Origin: an uncultured Caldimonas sp.
GTDB lineage: Bacteria > Pseudomonadota > Gammaproteobacteria > Burkholderiales > Burkholderiaceae
Assembly (NCBI RefSeq): GCF_946480305.1
Contig: NZ_CAMLJQ010000030.1
Location: forward strand, 1 to 50,975
Direction: 5' to 3'
Length of the DNA stretch: 50,975 nucleotides
Shown: positions 17,087 to 25,104 of the stretch, in pieces
Numbering within the stretch: the stretch's first letter is position 1
How the letters are laid out: each line of letters begins with the position of its first letter
Program-made: the position numbers and the translations under genes
Notes under the pieces: model-generated
Database searches by the model: none
Told to the model about the DNA's origin: nothing
The model's input: the letters and a program-made list of their open reading frames with translations, nothing else

Positions 17087-18481
17087 TCAACGACCGGGAG
17101 GCGCGGGCCAGGGCCTCTGCGCCGGTCGCATGCGCTCCCACGCGCGCGCCACCTGCAACACGCCCAGGTCGTCAAAGCGCCGCCCGGCGATCTGCAGGCC
17201 GATCGGCAGGCCGTCGCTCGTGTAGCCGCAATTGACCGATGCCGCCGGCTGCTCGCTCATGTTGTACGCCAGCGTGAACGCGATGTGGTCGAACGGGCGG
17301 TTCACGTCGTTGGTGGGGCACGGCAGCTCGGCGGCGAACGCCGGCATCGGTGAGGCGGGCGACAGCACGTAGTCATACGCCTGCGTCGCGGCCACCGTGG
17401 CGGCGCGAATGTTCAACGTCTGGCTGTACCCCTCGAATACGTCCTCGCCGCTCAAGCCTGCGGCACCCTCGGCCCACGCGCGGATGAAGGGCAGGATGCG
17501 GTCGCGCCGCTCGGGCGCCAGTCTTTTCATCTCGAGGTGGAAGCGCATCCGCCAGAAGCGGTCCACGCCTTCGATCATGGACCGGTCCGCCCACGGCCGC
17601 ATCGGCTCGACGACGGCCCCTGCGGCTTCGAAGGCCTGCGCGGCCGCGAGCACGGCCTGCCGCACCTCGTCTTCGACCGGCGTGCCCCAGCCGGCGTCCA
17701 TGAGCAGGCCGATGCGCAACCCCTTCACGTCGCGCTCCAGTCGGGTCCAGTCGATCGCCTGCGGCGGCAGGCTCATGTGGTCGCGCCCGTCGGGTTGAGA
17801 CAGCACCGCCATCATCAACGCCCCATCCTCGACGGTGCGGGTCATCGGCCCCGCCACGCGCGCCGGATATGGCGGGTCGATCGGGATGCGGCCGAGGCTC
17901 GGCTTCAACGTGAACAGGCCGCACCAGCCTGCGGGCAGGCGCACCGAGCCGCCGATGTCGGTGCCCAGGTGCAGCGGGCCGTAACCTGCGGCCGCCCCGG
18001 CGGCGGCACCCGAGCTGGAGCCACCGGGGTTCTTGCCCAGGTCCCAGGGGTTGCGCGTCAGCGGATGAAAGCTCGACAGGCCCGACGACAACATGCCGTA
18101 GTCGGGCATCGTGGTCTTGCCGATGAACACCGCGCCCGCCTCGCGCAGCCGGGCAGCAGGCGGTGCATCGGCTGCGGCGGGCACCAGTTCGGTCGCCGCC
18201 GTGCCCAGCGGCACCGGCACGCCCCGTGTGGCGATGTTCTCCTTCAGCATCGTCGGCACGCCATCGATCGCGCTTGCGGGCCGGCCCTGCCGCCAACGCG
18301 CTTCAGCGGCGCGTGCCATGGCCAGCGCGCCGTCCGGATCGAGCGCGTAGGTTGCCTGCAGGTGCGGCTCCCACAGCTCGATGTGGCGCAGCACCGCTTG
18401 CGTCGCCTCCAGCGGGGACGCCTCCCTGCGCCGGTACAGGTCGCTCAGCTCGGCGGCGCTCAGTTCATGCAGCTCGGCCAT
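17087..18481 (-). CDS. Amidase (amidase-signature family)
   Basis: 464 residues. The Ser-cisSer-Lys triad is visible: Lys80 in PTMLKENIA, the GGSSSG stretch at 153-158 supplying the cis-Ser, and nucleophile Ser179 in DIGGSVRLPAG. The family hydrolyses carboxamides to acid and ammonia; GatA, indoleacetamide hydrolases and peptide amidases belong here. No GatB/GatC lies nearby, so a catabolic amidase is more likely than GatA. It begins 9 nt after the stop of the peptide-type binding protein gene, so the receptor may deliver the amide or peptide that this enzyme cuts. Confidence 0.88.
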   Translation of the reverse strand: MAELHELSAAELSDLYRRREASPLEATQAVLRHIELWEPHLQATYALDPDGALAMARAAEARWRQGRPASAIDGVPTMLKENIATRGVPVPLGTAATELVPAAADAPPAARLREAGAVFIGKTTMPDYGMLSSGLSSFHPLTRNPWDLGKNPGGSSSGAAAGAAAGYGPLHLGTDIGGSVRLPAGWCGLFTLKPSLGRIPIDPPYPARVAGPMTRTVEDGALMMAVLSQPDGRDHMSLPPQAIDWTRLERDVKGLRIGLLMDAGWGTPVEDEVRQAVLAAAQAFEAAGAVVEPMRPWADRSMIEGVDRFWRMRFHLEMKRLAPERRDRILPFIRAWAEGAAGLSGEDVFEGYSQTLNIRAATVAATQAYDYVLSPASPMPAFAAELPCPTNDVNRPFDHIAFTLAYNMSEQPAASVNCGYTSDGLPIGLQIAGRRFDDLGVLQVARAWERMRPAQRPWPAPPGR

Positions 18482-18490
18482 GAGGCGCCT

Positions 18491-19975
18491 TCATTGCCAT
18501 GAAACCGCAGCCATGTCGTTCGCATACACCGGCGAACTGCTCCACAGGCCTTTCAGCCGCTTGTTGGCCACCGACACCTGCGGCAGCTGGAACAGGAAGG
18601 CGTTGACGGCGTCTTCCGCCAGCATGCGCTGCGCATCGCCGATCAGCTTCTGCCGCTCCTTGGGGTTGATGCTCGCGTTGTACTTCGCCATCAGCTGCTG
18701 GAAAGGCTTGGAGTCGTAGCCGAAGTAGTAGCCCGGGTTGCCATAGACGCCGATGTCCAGCGGCTCCACGTGGCTGATGATCGTCAGGTCGAAATTGCCC
18801 TTGAACGCCCCCGAGAGCCACTGCGCCCACTCGACGTTCTCGATCTTCGCGTGGATGCCCACCTTGGCCAGTTGCGCGGCGACGATCTCGCCGCCCTTGC
18901 GCGCGTACTGCGGTGGCGGCAAGGTCAGCGTGAGGTTGAGCGGCGTGGGCACCCCTGCCTCTTTCAGCAAGGCCCACGCCTTTTCCGGGTTGTAGGGGTT
19001 CACCGAAGTGAGGTCGACATAACCGGCATCGCTGGGCACCATGTGGCTGCCGATCGGTGTGCCGAACCCGTCCATCGCGCCGTCGATCACCGCCTTGCGG
19101 TCGATGGCAGCAGCGATGGCGCGGCGCACGCGCACGTCGTTCAACGGCGGGCGCTTGTTGTTGATGCTGACGATGGTCTTGCCTTCGGTGCCACCCACGC
19201 TCACGCTGAAGCGCGCATCGCGCCGGAACTGCTCGACGCTCTGCGTCGCCTGGAAGCGCGGGATCGCGTCCACGTCGCCTGCCATCAGCGCGGCCACCTG
19301 CGCGGCCGGGTCGCTGATGAAGCGGAAGGTCACGCGCTTGAGCTTGACACTCTGCGGGGCACGGTATCCGTCCCACTTGCTCAGCGTGACGGCCGATCCC
19401 TTGGCCCAGTTTTCGAACCGGTACGGGCCGGTGCCCACCGGTTTCGTCGACGTGGTGGCGGCGCTCTGGGGGTCGAGGATCACGGCCGTGTTCTCGCCCA
19501 GGCGGAACAACAGGGTGCCGTCCGGCTGGTTGAGCGTGAGGATCACGGTGTGCGCATCCGGCGTGTCGACGCGGGCGATGTTGTCGAACACCGCCTTCTT
19601 CGCCTTGTTCGTGGAGCCTTCGGCCCGGGCGCGCTCGAAGCTGAACTTCACGTCGCTTGCGTCGAACGCCTCGCCATCATGGAACCTGACGCCGCGCCGC
19701 AGCTGGAAGGTGTAGCTGCGGCCGTCCGGCTCGACCTTCCAGCTCTCGGCCAGCAACGGCGAGACGCTGCCGTCCTGGTTGATCTTCGTGAGCCCTTCCA
19801 GCACGTTGTAGTGCACGATCTCGCCGATGGCGGCGGCAGCGCCGGTGGTCGGGTCCAGCCCGGGCGGCTCGAGCGTGAGGCCGATCACGGCGGTCGTCTT
19901 GCCCGCCTGGGCCTGGGCAGCCGGAGCGGCACCCAGCGCGAGCAGGGCGGCGGCAACGAGAGGAAGCAGCTTCAT
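18491..19975 (-). CDS. ABC transporter substrate-binding protein, family 5 (peptide/nickel type)
   Basis: 494 residues. A signal peptide (MKLLPLVAAALLALGAAPAAQA) precedes the SBP_bac_5 fold: LEPPGLDPTTG, LAESWKVEPDGRSYTFQLRRGVRFHDG and DVKFSFERA are typical. It binds peptides or similar ligands in the periplasm and hands them to an Opp/Dpp-like permease. GGAGA lies 7 nt before ATG 19975, which makes this start secure even though the frame is open further upstream. It is followed by an amidase in the same unit. The permease genes are not in the window; one OppF/DppF-like ATPase lies beyond gdhA. Confidence 0.9.
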   Translation of the reverse strand: MKLLPLVAAALLALGAAPAAQAQAGKTTAVIGLTLEPPGLDPTTGAAAAIGEIVHYNVLEGLTKINQDGSVSPLLAESWKVEPDGRSYTFQLRRGVRFHDGEAFDASDVKFSFERARAEGSTNKAKKAVFDNIARVDTPDAHTVILTLNQPDGTLLFRLGENTAVILDPQSAATTSTKPVGTGPYRFENWAKGSAVTLSKWDGYRAPQSVKLKRVTFRFISDPAAQVAALMAGDVDAIPRFQATQSVEQFRRDARFSVSVGGTEGKTIVSINNKRPPLNDVRVRRAIAAAIDRKAVIDGAMDGFGTPIGSHMVPSDAGYVDLTSVNPYNPEKAWALLKEAGVPTPLNLTLTLPPPQYARKGGEIVAAQLAKVGIHAKIENVEWAQWLSGAFKGNFDLTIISHVEPLDIGVYGNPGYYFGYDSKPFQQLMAKYNASINPKERQKLIGDAQRMLAEDAVNAFLFQLPQVSVANKRLKGLWSSSPVYANDMAAVSWQ

Positions 19976-20207
19976 GCTTGGGTCTCCTTCGAGGGGGACA
20001 GGTCGGCGTGCATTCCACCATGTTTTTCGGTGGCCAGCGGTGCGATGCGGGGGCAGCCCTGACGCACCAAGCATGAACATCGCCCCCGCCGGATCAACAA
20101 CATTGCCCCATTTGAGTGCTTTTTCAGTGCCTAGAATGCACCGCATTCGCTCATGTCGCCCGATTTCGGTGCGATTTCTTCTGATCCCTTCCCTCCTGGA
20201 GACATTG

Positions 20208-21551
20208 TTGAAGCACGCATCCGTTGACGATTTCCTGCGCGCCGTGGAGGCCCGCGACCCCCATCAACCCGAGTTCCTCCAGGCGGTCAAAGAGGTGATG
20301 ACCAGCCTGTGGCCGTTCGTCCAGCAGTACCCGCGCTATGCGGAGCAGGCGCTTTTGGAGCGTTTGGTGGAGCCGGAGCGGGTGGTCCAGTTCCGCGTGT
20401 CGTGGGTCGACGACGCGGGCCGCACGCACGTGAACCGCGCCTGGCGGGTGCAGCACAGCAACGCGATCGGCCCGTTCAAGGGCGGCATGCGTTTTCATCC
20501 TTCAGTGAATCTGTCGATCCTGAAGTTCCTCGCGTTCGAGCAGACCTTCAAGAACGCGCTGACCACGCTGCCGATGGGCGGCGGCAAGGGCGGCTCCGAC
20601 TTCGACCCCAAGGGCAAGAGCGACGGCGAGGTGATGCGCTTCTGCCAGGCGCTGATGTTCGAGCTGCACCGCCACCTGGGGGCCGACACCGACGTGCCGG
20701 CCGGCGACATCGGTGTCGGTGCGCGTGAGGTGGGCTTCATGGCCGGCATGCTGAAGAAGCTCACGAACGACGCCTCCTGCGTGTTCACCGGCAAGGGCAT
20801 GTCCTACGGCGGCAGCCTGATGCGCCCCGAGGCAACCGGCTACGGCACGGTGTACTTCGCGCAGGAGATGCTGCACCGCGAAGGTCGCAGCTTCGAGGGC
20901 CTGCGGGTGTCCATTTCCGGCTCGGGCAACGTGGCGCAGTACGCCGCCGAGAAGGCCCTCGACATGGGGGCGCGGGTGGTCACGCTGTCCGACTCCGACG
21001 GCACGCTGGTGGTCGAGGACGGGCTGAGCGAAGAGCAGCTGCAGCAGGTGATGCAGTGGAAGAACGTGCAGCGCGGGCGCCTGTCGGCCTTCGCGGAGAA
21101 GCACGGCCTGCGCTTCGAGGCCGGACGCCGCCCGTGGCACGTGCCGGTCGACGTGGCCCTGCCCTGCGCGACGCAGAACGAGCTCGACGCCGAAGATGCC
21201 AGGCGTCTGGTGGCCAACGGCGTGAAGTGCGTGGCCGAGGGCGCCAACATGCCCAGCACGCTGGAAGCCGTGGACGTGTTCCTCGCCGCCCGCACGCTGT
21301 ACGCGCCGGGCAAGGCCAGCAACGCCGGCGGCGTCGCGACCTCCGGACTGGAGATGACGCAGAACGCGATGCGCCTGTCCTGGACGCATGCCGAGGTCGA
21401 CGAGCGCCTGCACGCGATCATGAAGGACATCCACATGCACTGCGTGCGGCACGGCACCCGACCGGACGGCTCGATCAACTACGTCGACGGCGCCAACATC
21501 GCCGGCTTCGTCAAGGTGGCCGACGCGATGCTCTCGCAGGGCGTCGTGTGA
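20208..21551 (+). CDS. gdhA: NADP-specific glutamate dehydrogenase
   Basis: 447 residues, exactly the length of E. coli GdhA and highly similar throughout: ERLVEPERVVQFRVSWVDD, GPFKGGMRFHPSVNLSILKFL, LPMGGGKGGSDFDPKGKS with the catalytic-type Lys127, DVPAGDIGVGAREVGFMAG, the GSGNVAQYA dinucleotide fold and ALPCATQNELD. It makes glutamate from 2-oxoglutarate, ammonia and NADPH in the cytoplasm. The start is inferred as TTG 20208: there is no fitting ATG, GGAG lies 6 nt upstream, and this start reproduces the family N-terminus (a second TTG sits at 20205). It lies opposite to and between two ABC-transporter genes. Confidence 0.95.
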   Translation: MKHASVDDFLRAVEARDPHQPEFLQAVKEVMTSLWPFVQQYPRYAEQALLERLVEPERVVQFRVSWVDDAGRTHVNRAWRVQHSNAIGPFKGGMRFHPSVNLSILKFLAFEQTFKNALTTLPMGGGKGGSDFDPKGKSDGEVMRFCQALMFELHRHLGADTDVPAGDIGVGAREVGFMAGMLKKLTNDASCVFTGKGMSYGGSLMRPEATGYGTVYFAQEMLHREGRSFEGLRVSISGSGNVAQYAAEKALDMGARVVTLSDSDGTLVVEDGLSEEQLQQVMQWKNVQRGRLSAFAEKHGLRFEAGRRPWHVPVDVALPCATQNELDAEDARRLVANGVKCVAEGANMPSTLEAVDVFLAARTLYAPGKASNAGGVATSGLEMTQNAMRLSWTHAEVDERLHAIMKDIHMHCVRHGTRPDGSINYVDGANIAGFVKVADAMLSQGVV

Positions 21552-21571
21552 GCACGCAGCGTAGCGCTCAC
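21548..21571. repeat. Inverted repeat spanning two convergent stop codons
   Basis: GTGAGC (21548-21553) and GCTCAC (21566-21571) form a 6-bp stem that covers both the gdhA stop and the stop of the facing ABC ATPase gene. It could work as a weak two-way transcript end. There is no T-run, so this is tentative. Confidence 0.35.
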
Positions 21572-22356
21572 GCGTCGAGCGTCGGCACGGCGTCCAGCAG
21601 TGCCCGGGTATAGGGATGCTGCGGCGCGCGGAACACCTGCTGCGCCGCGCCCCGCTCCACCACGCGGCCATGCTGCATCACCAGCACTTCGTCGCACAGG
21701 TACTCCACCACGGCGAGGTCGTGGCTGATGAACAGGTAGGTCACCCCATAGGCCTGCTGCAGGTCGCGCATCAGGTTGAGCACCTGGGCCTGCACCGAGA
21801 CATCGAGCGCACTGACCGGCTCGTCGGCGATGATCAGCTTCGGACGGGTGACGAGCGCCCTTGCGATCGCGATGCGCTGGCGCTGCCCGCCGGAAAACTC
21901 GTGCGGGTACTTGTCGGCATCGCCGGCTCTCAGGCCGACGGCTTCGAGCACTTCATCGACCCGGGCCCGCTGCGCGGCCCGATCGGTGCCGGGCAAGATC
22001 GATAACGGTTCCGCCACGATGCGCCCGACCCGCTGCCGCGGGTCCAGCGAGCCGTATGGGTCCTGGAACACCATCTGCATCTCGCGGCGCGCCTGCCGCA
22101 TCTGCCTCGTCGAAAGCGAGTGCAGCCGTTGCCCCTGCAGCCACACGCTGCCGGCGGTCGGCACCTCCAGTGCCATCACCAGCCGGGCGAGCGTGGACTT
22201 GCCGGAGCCCGATTCGCCGACGACGCCCAGGCTGCGCCCGGGCTCGACCTCGAAGCTCACGCCGTCGAGCGCGATGACGGTCTGCGGCTTGCGCCAGAGC
22301 GAGTCGCGCGCAAGCGCGTAGTGCTGGGACAGGCGATCGACACGGAGCAAGGACAT
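21568..22356 (-). CDS. Oligopeptide-type ABC transporter ATP-binding protein (OppF/DppF-like)
   Basis: 262 residues. Walker A is GESGSGKST at 47-55, the Q-loop VFQDPYGSLDPRQ, the signature FSGGQRQRIAIARAL at 154-168, Walker B LIIADEPVSALD and the switch His in FISHDL. The C-terminal HPYTRALLDAVP is the oligopeptide/dipeptide subfamily tail. ATG 22356 is preferred over the longer open frame because MSLLRVDRL is a normal family beginning. At 262 residues it lacks the long C-terminal zinc-type extension of some DppD/DppF proteins. It stands alone; its likely partners (permeases, second ATPase) are not adjacent, and the binding protein at 18491-19975 is separated from it by gdhA. Confidence 0.88.
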   Translation of the reverse strand: MSLLRVDRLSQHYALARDSLWRKPQTVIALDGVSFEVEPGRSLGVVGESGSGKSTLARLVMALEVPTAGSVWLQGQRLHSLSTRQMRQARREMQMVFQDPYGSLDPRQRVGRIVAEPLSILPGTDRAAQRARVDEVLEAVGLRAGDADKYPHEFSGGQRQRIAIARALVTRPKLIIADEPVSALDVSVQAQVLNLMRDLQQAYGVTYLFISHDLAVVEYLCDEVLVMQHGRVVERGAAQQVFRAPQHPYTRALLDAVPTLDA

Positions 22357-22561
22357 GGCGCGAGGATAGCAACGCCCAAGGCCACCTGCCGCAGAGCCCT
22401 GCGCATCCGCGACCACGTCCCTGCGCCCGTCGATCACTCGGTCCGGCAGGCAGGTCACCCAAAGTTACTCCCGGCCGCAGCCTGCGGGCGCAGACTTTTG
22501 CGGCTCGTGGAATGCCTTCGACGAAAGCTCCACGGGTTGCACAACATTCAGGGGGTCGACC

Positions 22562-23587
22562 ATGTTCAAGACAGCGTTACGCAGATCGTTGTACCGATGG
22601 AGCCTGGTGCTCGCGGTTGCTCTTGTAAGCGGTTGCGGGGGCGGTGGTGGAGGTGGCGACAGTGATGACGGCGACGACAACGGCCCCCCTCCCTCGGGAA
22701 GCACGGTGACCGGACGGCTCTGGCACGACAACTACGCCCTGGATGCTCTCGACGGCACGCAGATCGCGTCGCCCACCGGTGCAGCCCCTCAGCGCGTCAC
22801 CACCGACGGCCCCGCGTGGCCTTGGCCCGACGGCAGCCAGTACGTCACCTACGAGTGGGACGCCGGCGACAACTACACGACCGTCAAGGTGTTGCAGACA
22901 GGCACGGGCAGCGCGCTCTACGAGAGCGAGTTCGAAGGGTATGTACGCTCCTACCGCCCATCACCCGCCAGCAAGCACGTGGTCCTGGCCACCTGGAGCG
23001 ACAGCACGGCGAACCCCGGCGTCTATGTGTTCTACGACCTGCAGTCCGAGACGGTGCTCGACACCTTCGACGCCAGCGACACGTCGGTCGACTGGCTGCC
23101 GGACGGGCGTTACGTGCATGTCACGGCGGATGGCGACATAGCGATCGGCACGGTCGGAGGCGCGCGGCAGGCGGCTGGGCGCTTCGATCCACCGGCTGGC
23201 AGGAAGGTCAACGATGTCCGGGTCAATCCCCAGGGCACGCGCATGGTGCTCCAGGTCTGGCGTGTGAGCGACACCGGATCGATCAGCGAAAGCGATCTCT
23301 GGGTCGCGGACCTCAGCGGCGCCAACGCAGGCCGTCTGACCAGCACGAAGATCACGAGCTACGGCAAATGGTCGCCGGACGGCAAGCACATCGCCTTCGA
23401 CGTCGACACCGGTTACGTCTGCAGCGGCGGTGGCTGCATCGGCAGTTGCTCCCTGTGGTACGTCCCGGAAACGGCGCGCAACGTGACGGCGTTGCCGGCC
23501 GCCGGCGACGCATCGCGGTTCACCGTGAAGAACGCGCAGGGCAGCGACAGCATCCTGGGCTGCGAGCTGCTCGGCTGGACACCCTGA
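22562..23587 (+). CDS. Lipoprotein with TolB-like beta-propeller repeats
   Basis: 341 residues. The lipobox VSGC is followed by a poly-glycine and acidic tether (GGGGGGG then DSDDGDD). Repeated motifs such as SVDWLPDGRYVHVT, VRVNPQGTRMVLQ and YGKWSPDGKHIAFD are WD40-like/TolB-type propeller strands, so the mature protein is probably an outer-membrane-anchored beta-propeller. A binding or scaffold role is likely, and no enzyme motif is seen. A disulphide is possible in the C-terminal CSGGGCIGSC cluster. A purine-rich site (AGGGGG) precedes the ATG. Function unknown. Confidence 0.75.
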   Translation: MFKTALRRSLYRWSLVLAVALVSGCGGGGGGGDSDDGDDNGPPPSGSTVTGRLWHDNYALDALDGTQIASPTGAAPQRVTTDGPAWPWPDGSQYVTYEWDAGDNYTTVKVLQTGTGSALYESEFEGYVRSYRPSPASKHVVLATWSDSTANPGVYVFYDLQSETVLDTFDASDTSVDWLPDGRYVHVTADGDIAIGTVGGARQAAGRFDPPAGRKVNDVRVNPQGTRMVLQVWRVSDTGSISESDLWVADLSGANAGRLTSTKITSYGKWSPDGKHIAFDVDTGYVCSGGGCIGSCSLWYVPETARNVTALPAAGDASRFTVKNAQGSDSILGCELLGWTP

Positions 23588-23671
23588 CCGCCGGCTCCGC
23601 GCCAACACCGGCATAGCGACTCGGGTACGCCGACCGCAGCGGGGGAGCGGCCGGCGTTCCTCGAGCGCCGG

Positions 23672-25090
23672 TCAACCGCCCGACGCAGCCTCCCAGCTGC
23701 CTCCGAGGGCCCGGATGAGTCCCACGGTCGACTCATACTGCGCCCCTCGCACCTGCACTGCAAGCCGCCGATTGCGCAGTTCGCTGCGCTGCGCATCCAG
23801 CAGCTCGAGCTGGCTGACGAACCCGTTGCGATAGCGCGAGGTGGACAACTGCGTGGCCCGTTCCGCCGAGGTGACCGCACGCGACTGCGCCTGCGACTGC
23901 TCGGACAGCAGCCGCAACGCGGACAGCTCGTCCTCCACTTCGCGCAATGCCACCAGCACCTGCTCGCGATAGCTGGCCACGGCCGCGTCGAACTCGCCGA
24001 GGGAAGACTCCACGGCTGCATCGCGCCGTCCGCCGTCGAAGATGGGCAATGACAACAGCGCGCCGACACCCCACGCCCGCGCCGACCACTTGAACAGGTC
24101 CGAGACTTCGGGCGACGCCATGCCGCCGGAGGCGGTCAGCGTGATACCGGGAAACCACGCTGCACGCGCGACCCCGACCCGCGCCTGTGCCGCCTGCAAG
24201 CGCGTCATCGCGGCGGAGACGTCCGGCCGCCGTGCGAGCACGGTGGCGGGCACGCCGGGAGGAACGACCGGCAAGGCCGCCGGCAGATCACCGGCTTCGA
24301 GACGGAAGGCCGACGCCGCTTCGCCCACCAGCACCGCAAGCGCATGTTCCAGCGCCGTGCGGCGGCGCGACAACGCGTGGTGCTCCGCCTCGGTCGACGC
24401 CAGTTCCGTGCGCGCGCGGGCCACTTCGAGCTCGGCCACGTCGCCCGCACGCTGGCGGCGTTCGGTCAGGTCCAGCGTGTCGCGAAAGGCCTGCACGGTT
24501 TCCCGCACGATGGCCTGCTCGGCTTCGGTGGTGCGCAGCGCGAGGTAGATCTGCGCCACCTGCGACTGCACCATCAACTGCGTGCTCTGCAGCAGCGCTG
24601 CCTGCGCCTCGGCGTCGAGCGTGGCGGCATCCTGCGCACGCGCCAGCCGGCCGAACAGGTCCACCTCGTAGCGCAGGTCCGCGCCGAGGTTGGCCAAGGT
24701 GCCGGCCCGCCCGCGGCTGCCCGGCTCGGCTTCCCGCACGACGCCGGCGCCGAGCCCGAGTTGCGGCGAGCGGTCCGCCGCGGCACTGCGCACCAGGGCT
24801 CGCGCCTGACGCAGCCGCGCGGCCGCGATCTCGATGCTCGCGTTGCGTTGCAGGGAGCGCTCGATCAGGCCGTCGAGCACCGGATCCTCAAAGGCTTTCC
24901 ACCACGCGCCGCGCGCCTGCGCTTCCGCCGGCACGGCGGTGGTCCACTGCGTTCCTTCGGCCTCCTTGAAAGCCTGGGGGGTGATGGGCAGCGCCTCAGG
25001 GGCAGGCTGCGGCAGCGATGCGCAGCCGGCGATCAACAGCGCCATGGCAAGCGGTGCCAGCCGCATCCATCCGTTCAACGTCTTGTTCAT
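23672..25090 (-). CDS. RND efflux outer-membrane factor, OprM/NodT family (OprC/OpcM-like)
   Basis: 472 residues. A lipoprotein signal with lipobox IAGC (Cys23) begins the protein. The mature part shows the TolC-like repeat pattern, with WWKAFEDPVLDGLIERSLQRN near the start and AVASYREQVLVALREVEDELSALR in the second repeat. It forms the trimeric outer-membrane duct of a tripartite efflux pump. ATG 25090 has GGAG 7 nt upstream and is preferred; an in-frame ATG at 25108 overlaps the pump stop codon (ATGA). It is the last gene of the LlpE-adaptor-pump-OMF operon. Confidence 0.9.
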   Translation of the reverse strand: MNKTLNGWMRLAPLAMALLIAGCASLPQPAPEALPITPQAFKEAEGTQWTTAVPAEAQARGAWWKAFEDPVLDGLIERSLQRNASIEIAAARLRQARALVRSAAADRSPQLGLGAGVVREAEPGSRGRAGTLANLGADLRYEVDLFGRLARAQDAATLDAEAQAALLQSTQLMVQSQVAQIYLALRTTEAEQAIVRETVQAFRDTLDLTERRQRAGDVAELEVARARTELASTEAEHHALSRRRTALEHALAVLVGEAASAFRLEAGDLPAALPVVPPGVPATVLARRPDVSAAMTRLQAAQARVGVARAAWFPGITLTASGGMASPEVSDLFKWSARAWGVGALLSLPIFDGGRRDAAVESSLGEFDAAVASYREQVLVALREVEDELSALRLLSEQSQAQSRAVTSAERATQLSTSRYRNGFVSQLELLDAQRSELRNRRLAVQVRGAQYESTVGLIRALGGSWEAASGG

Positions 25091-25104
25091 GTTTTCGCTC
25101 CGGT

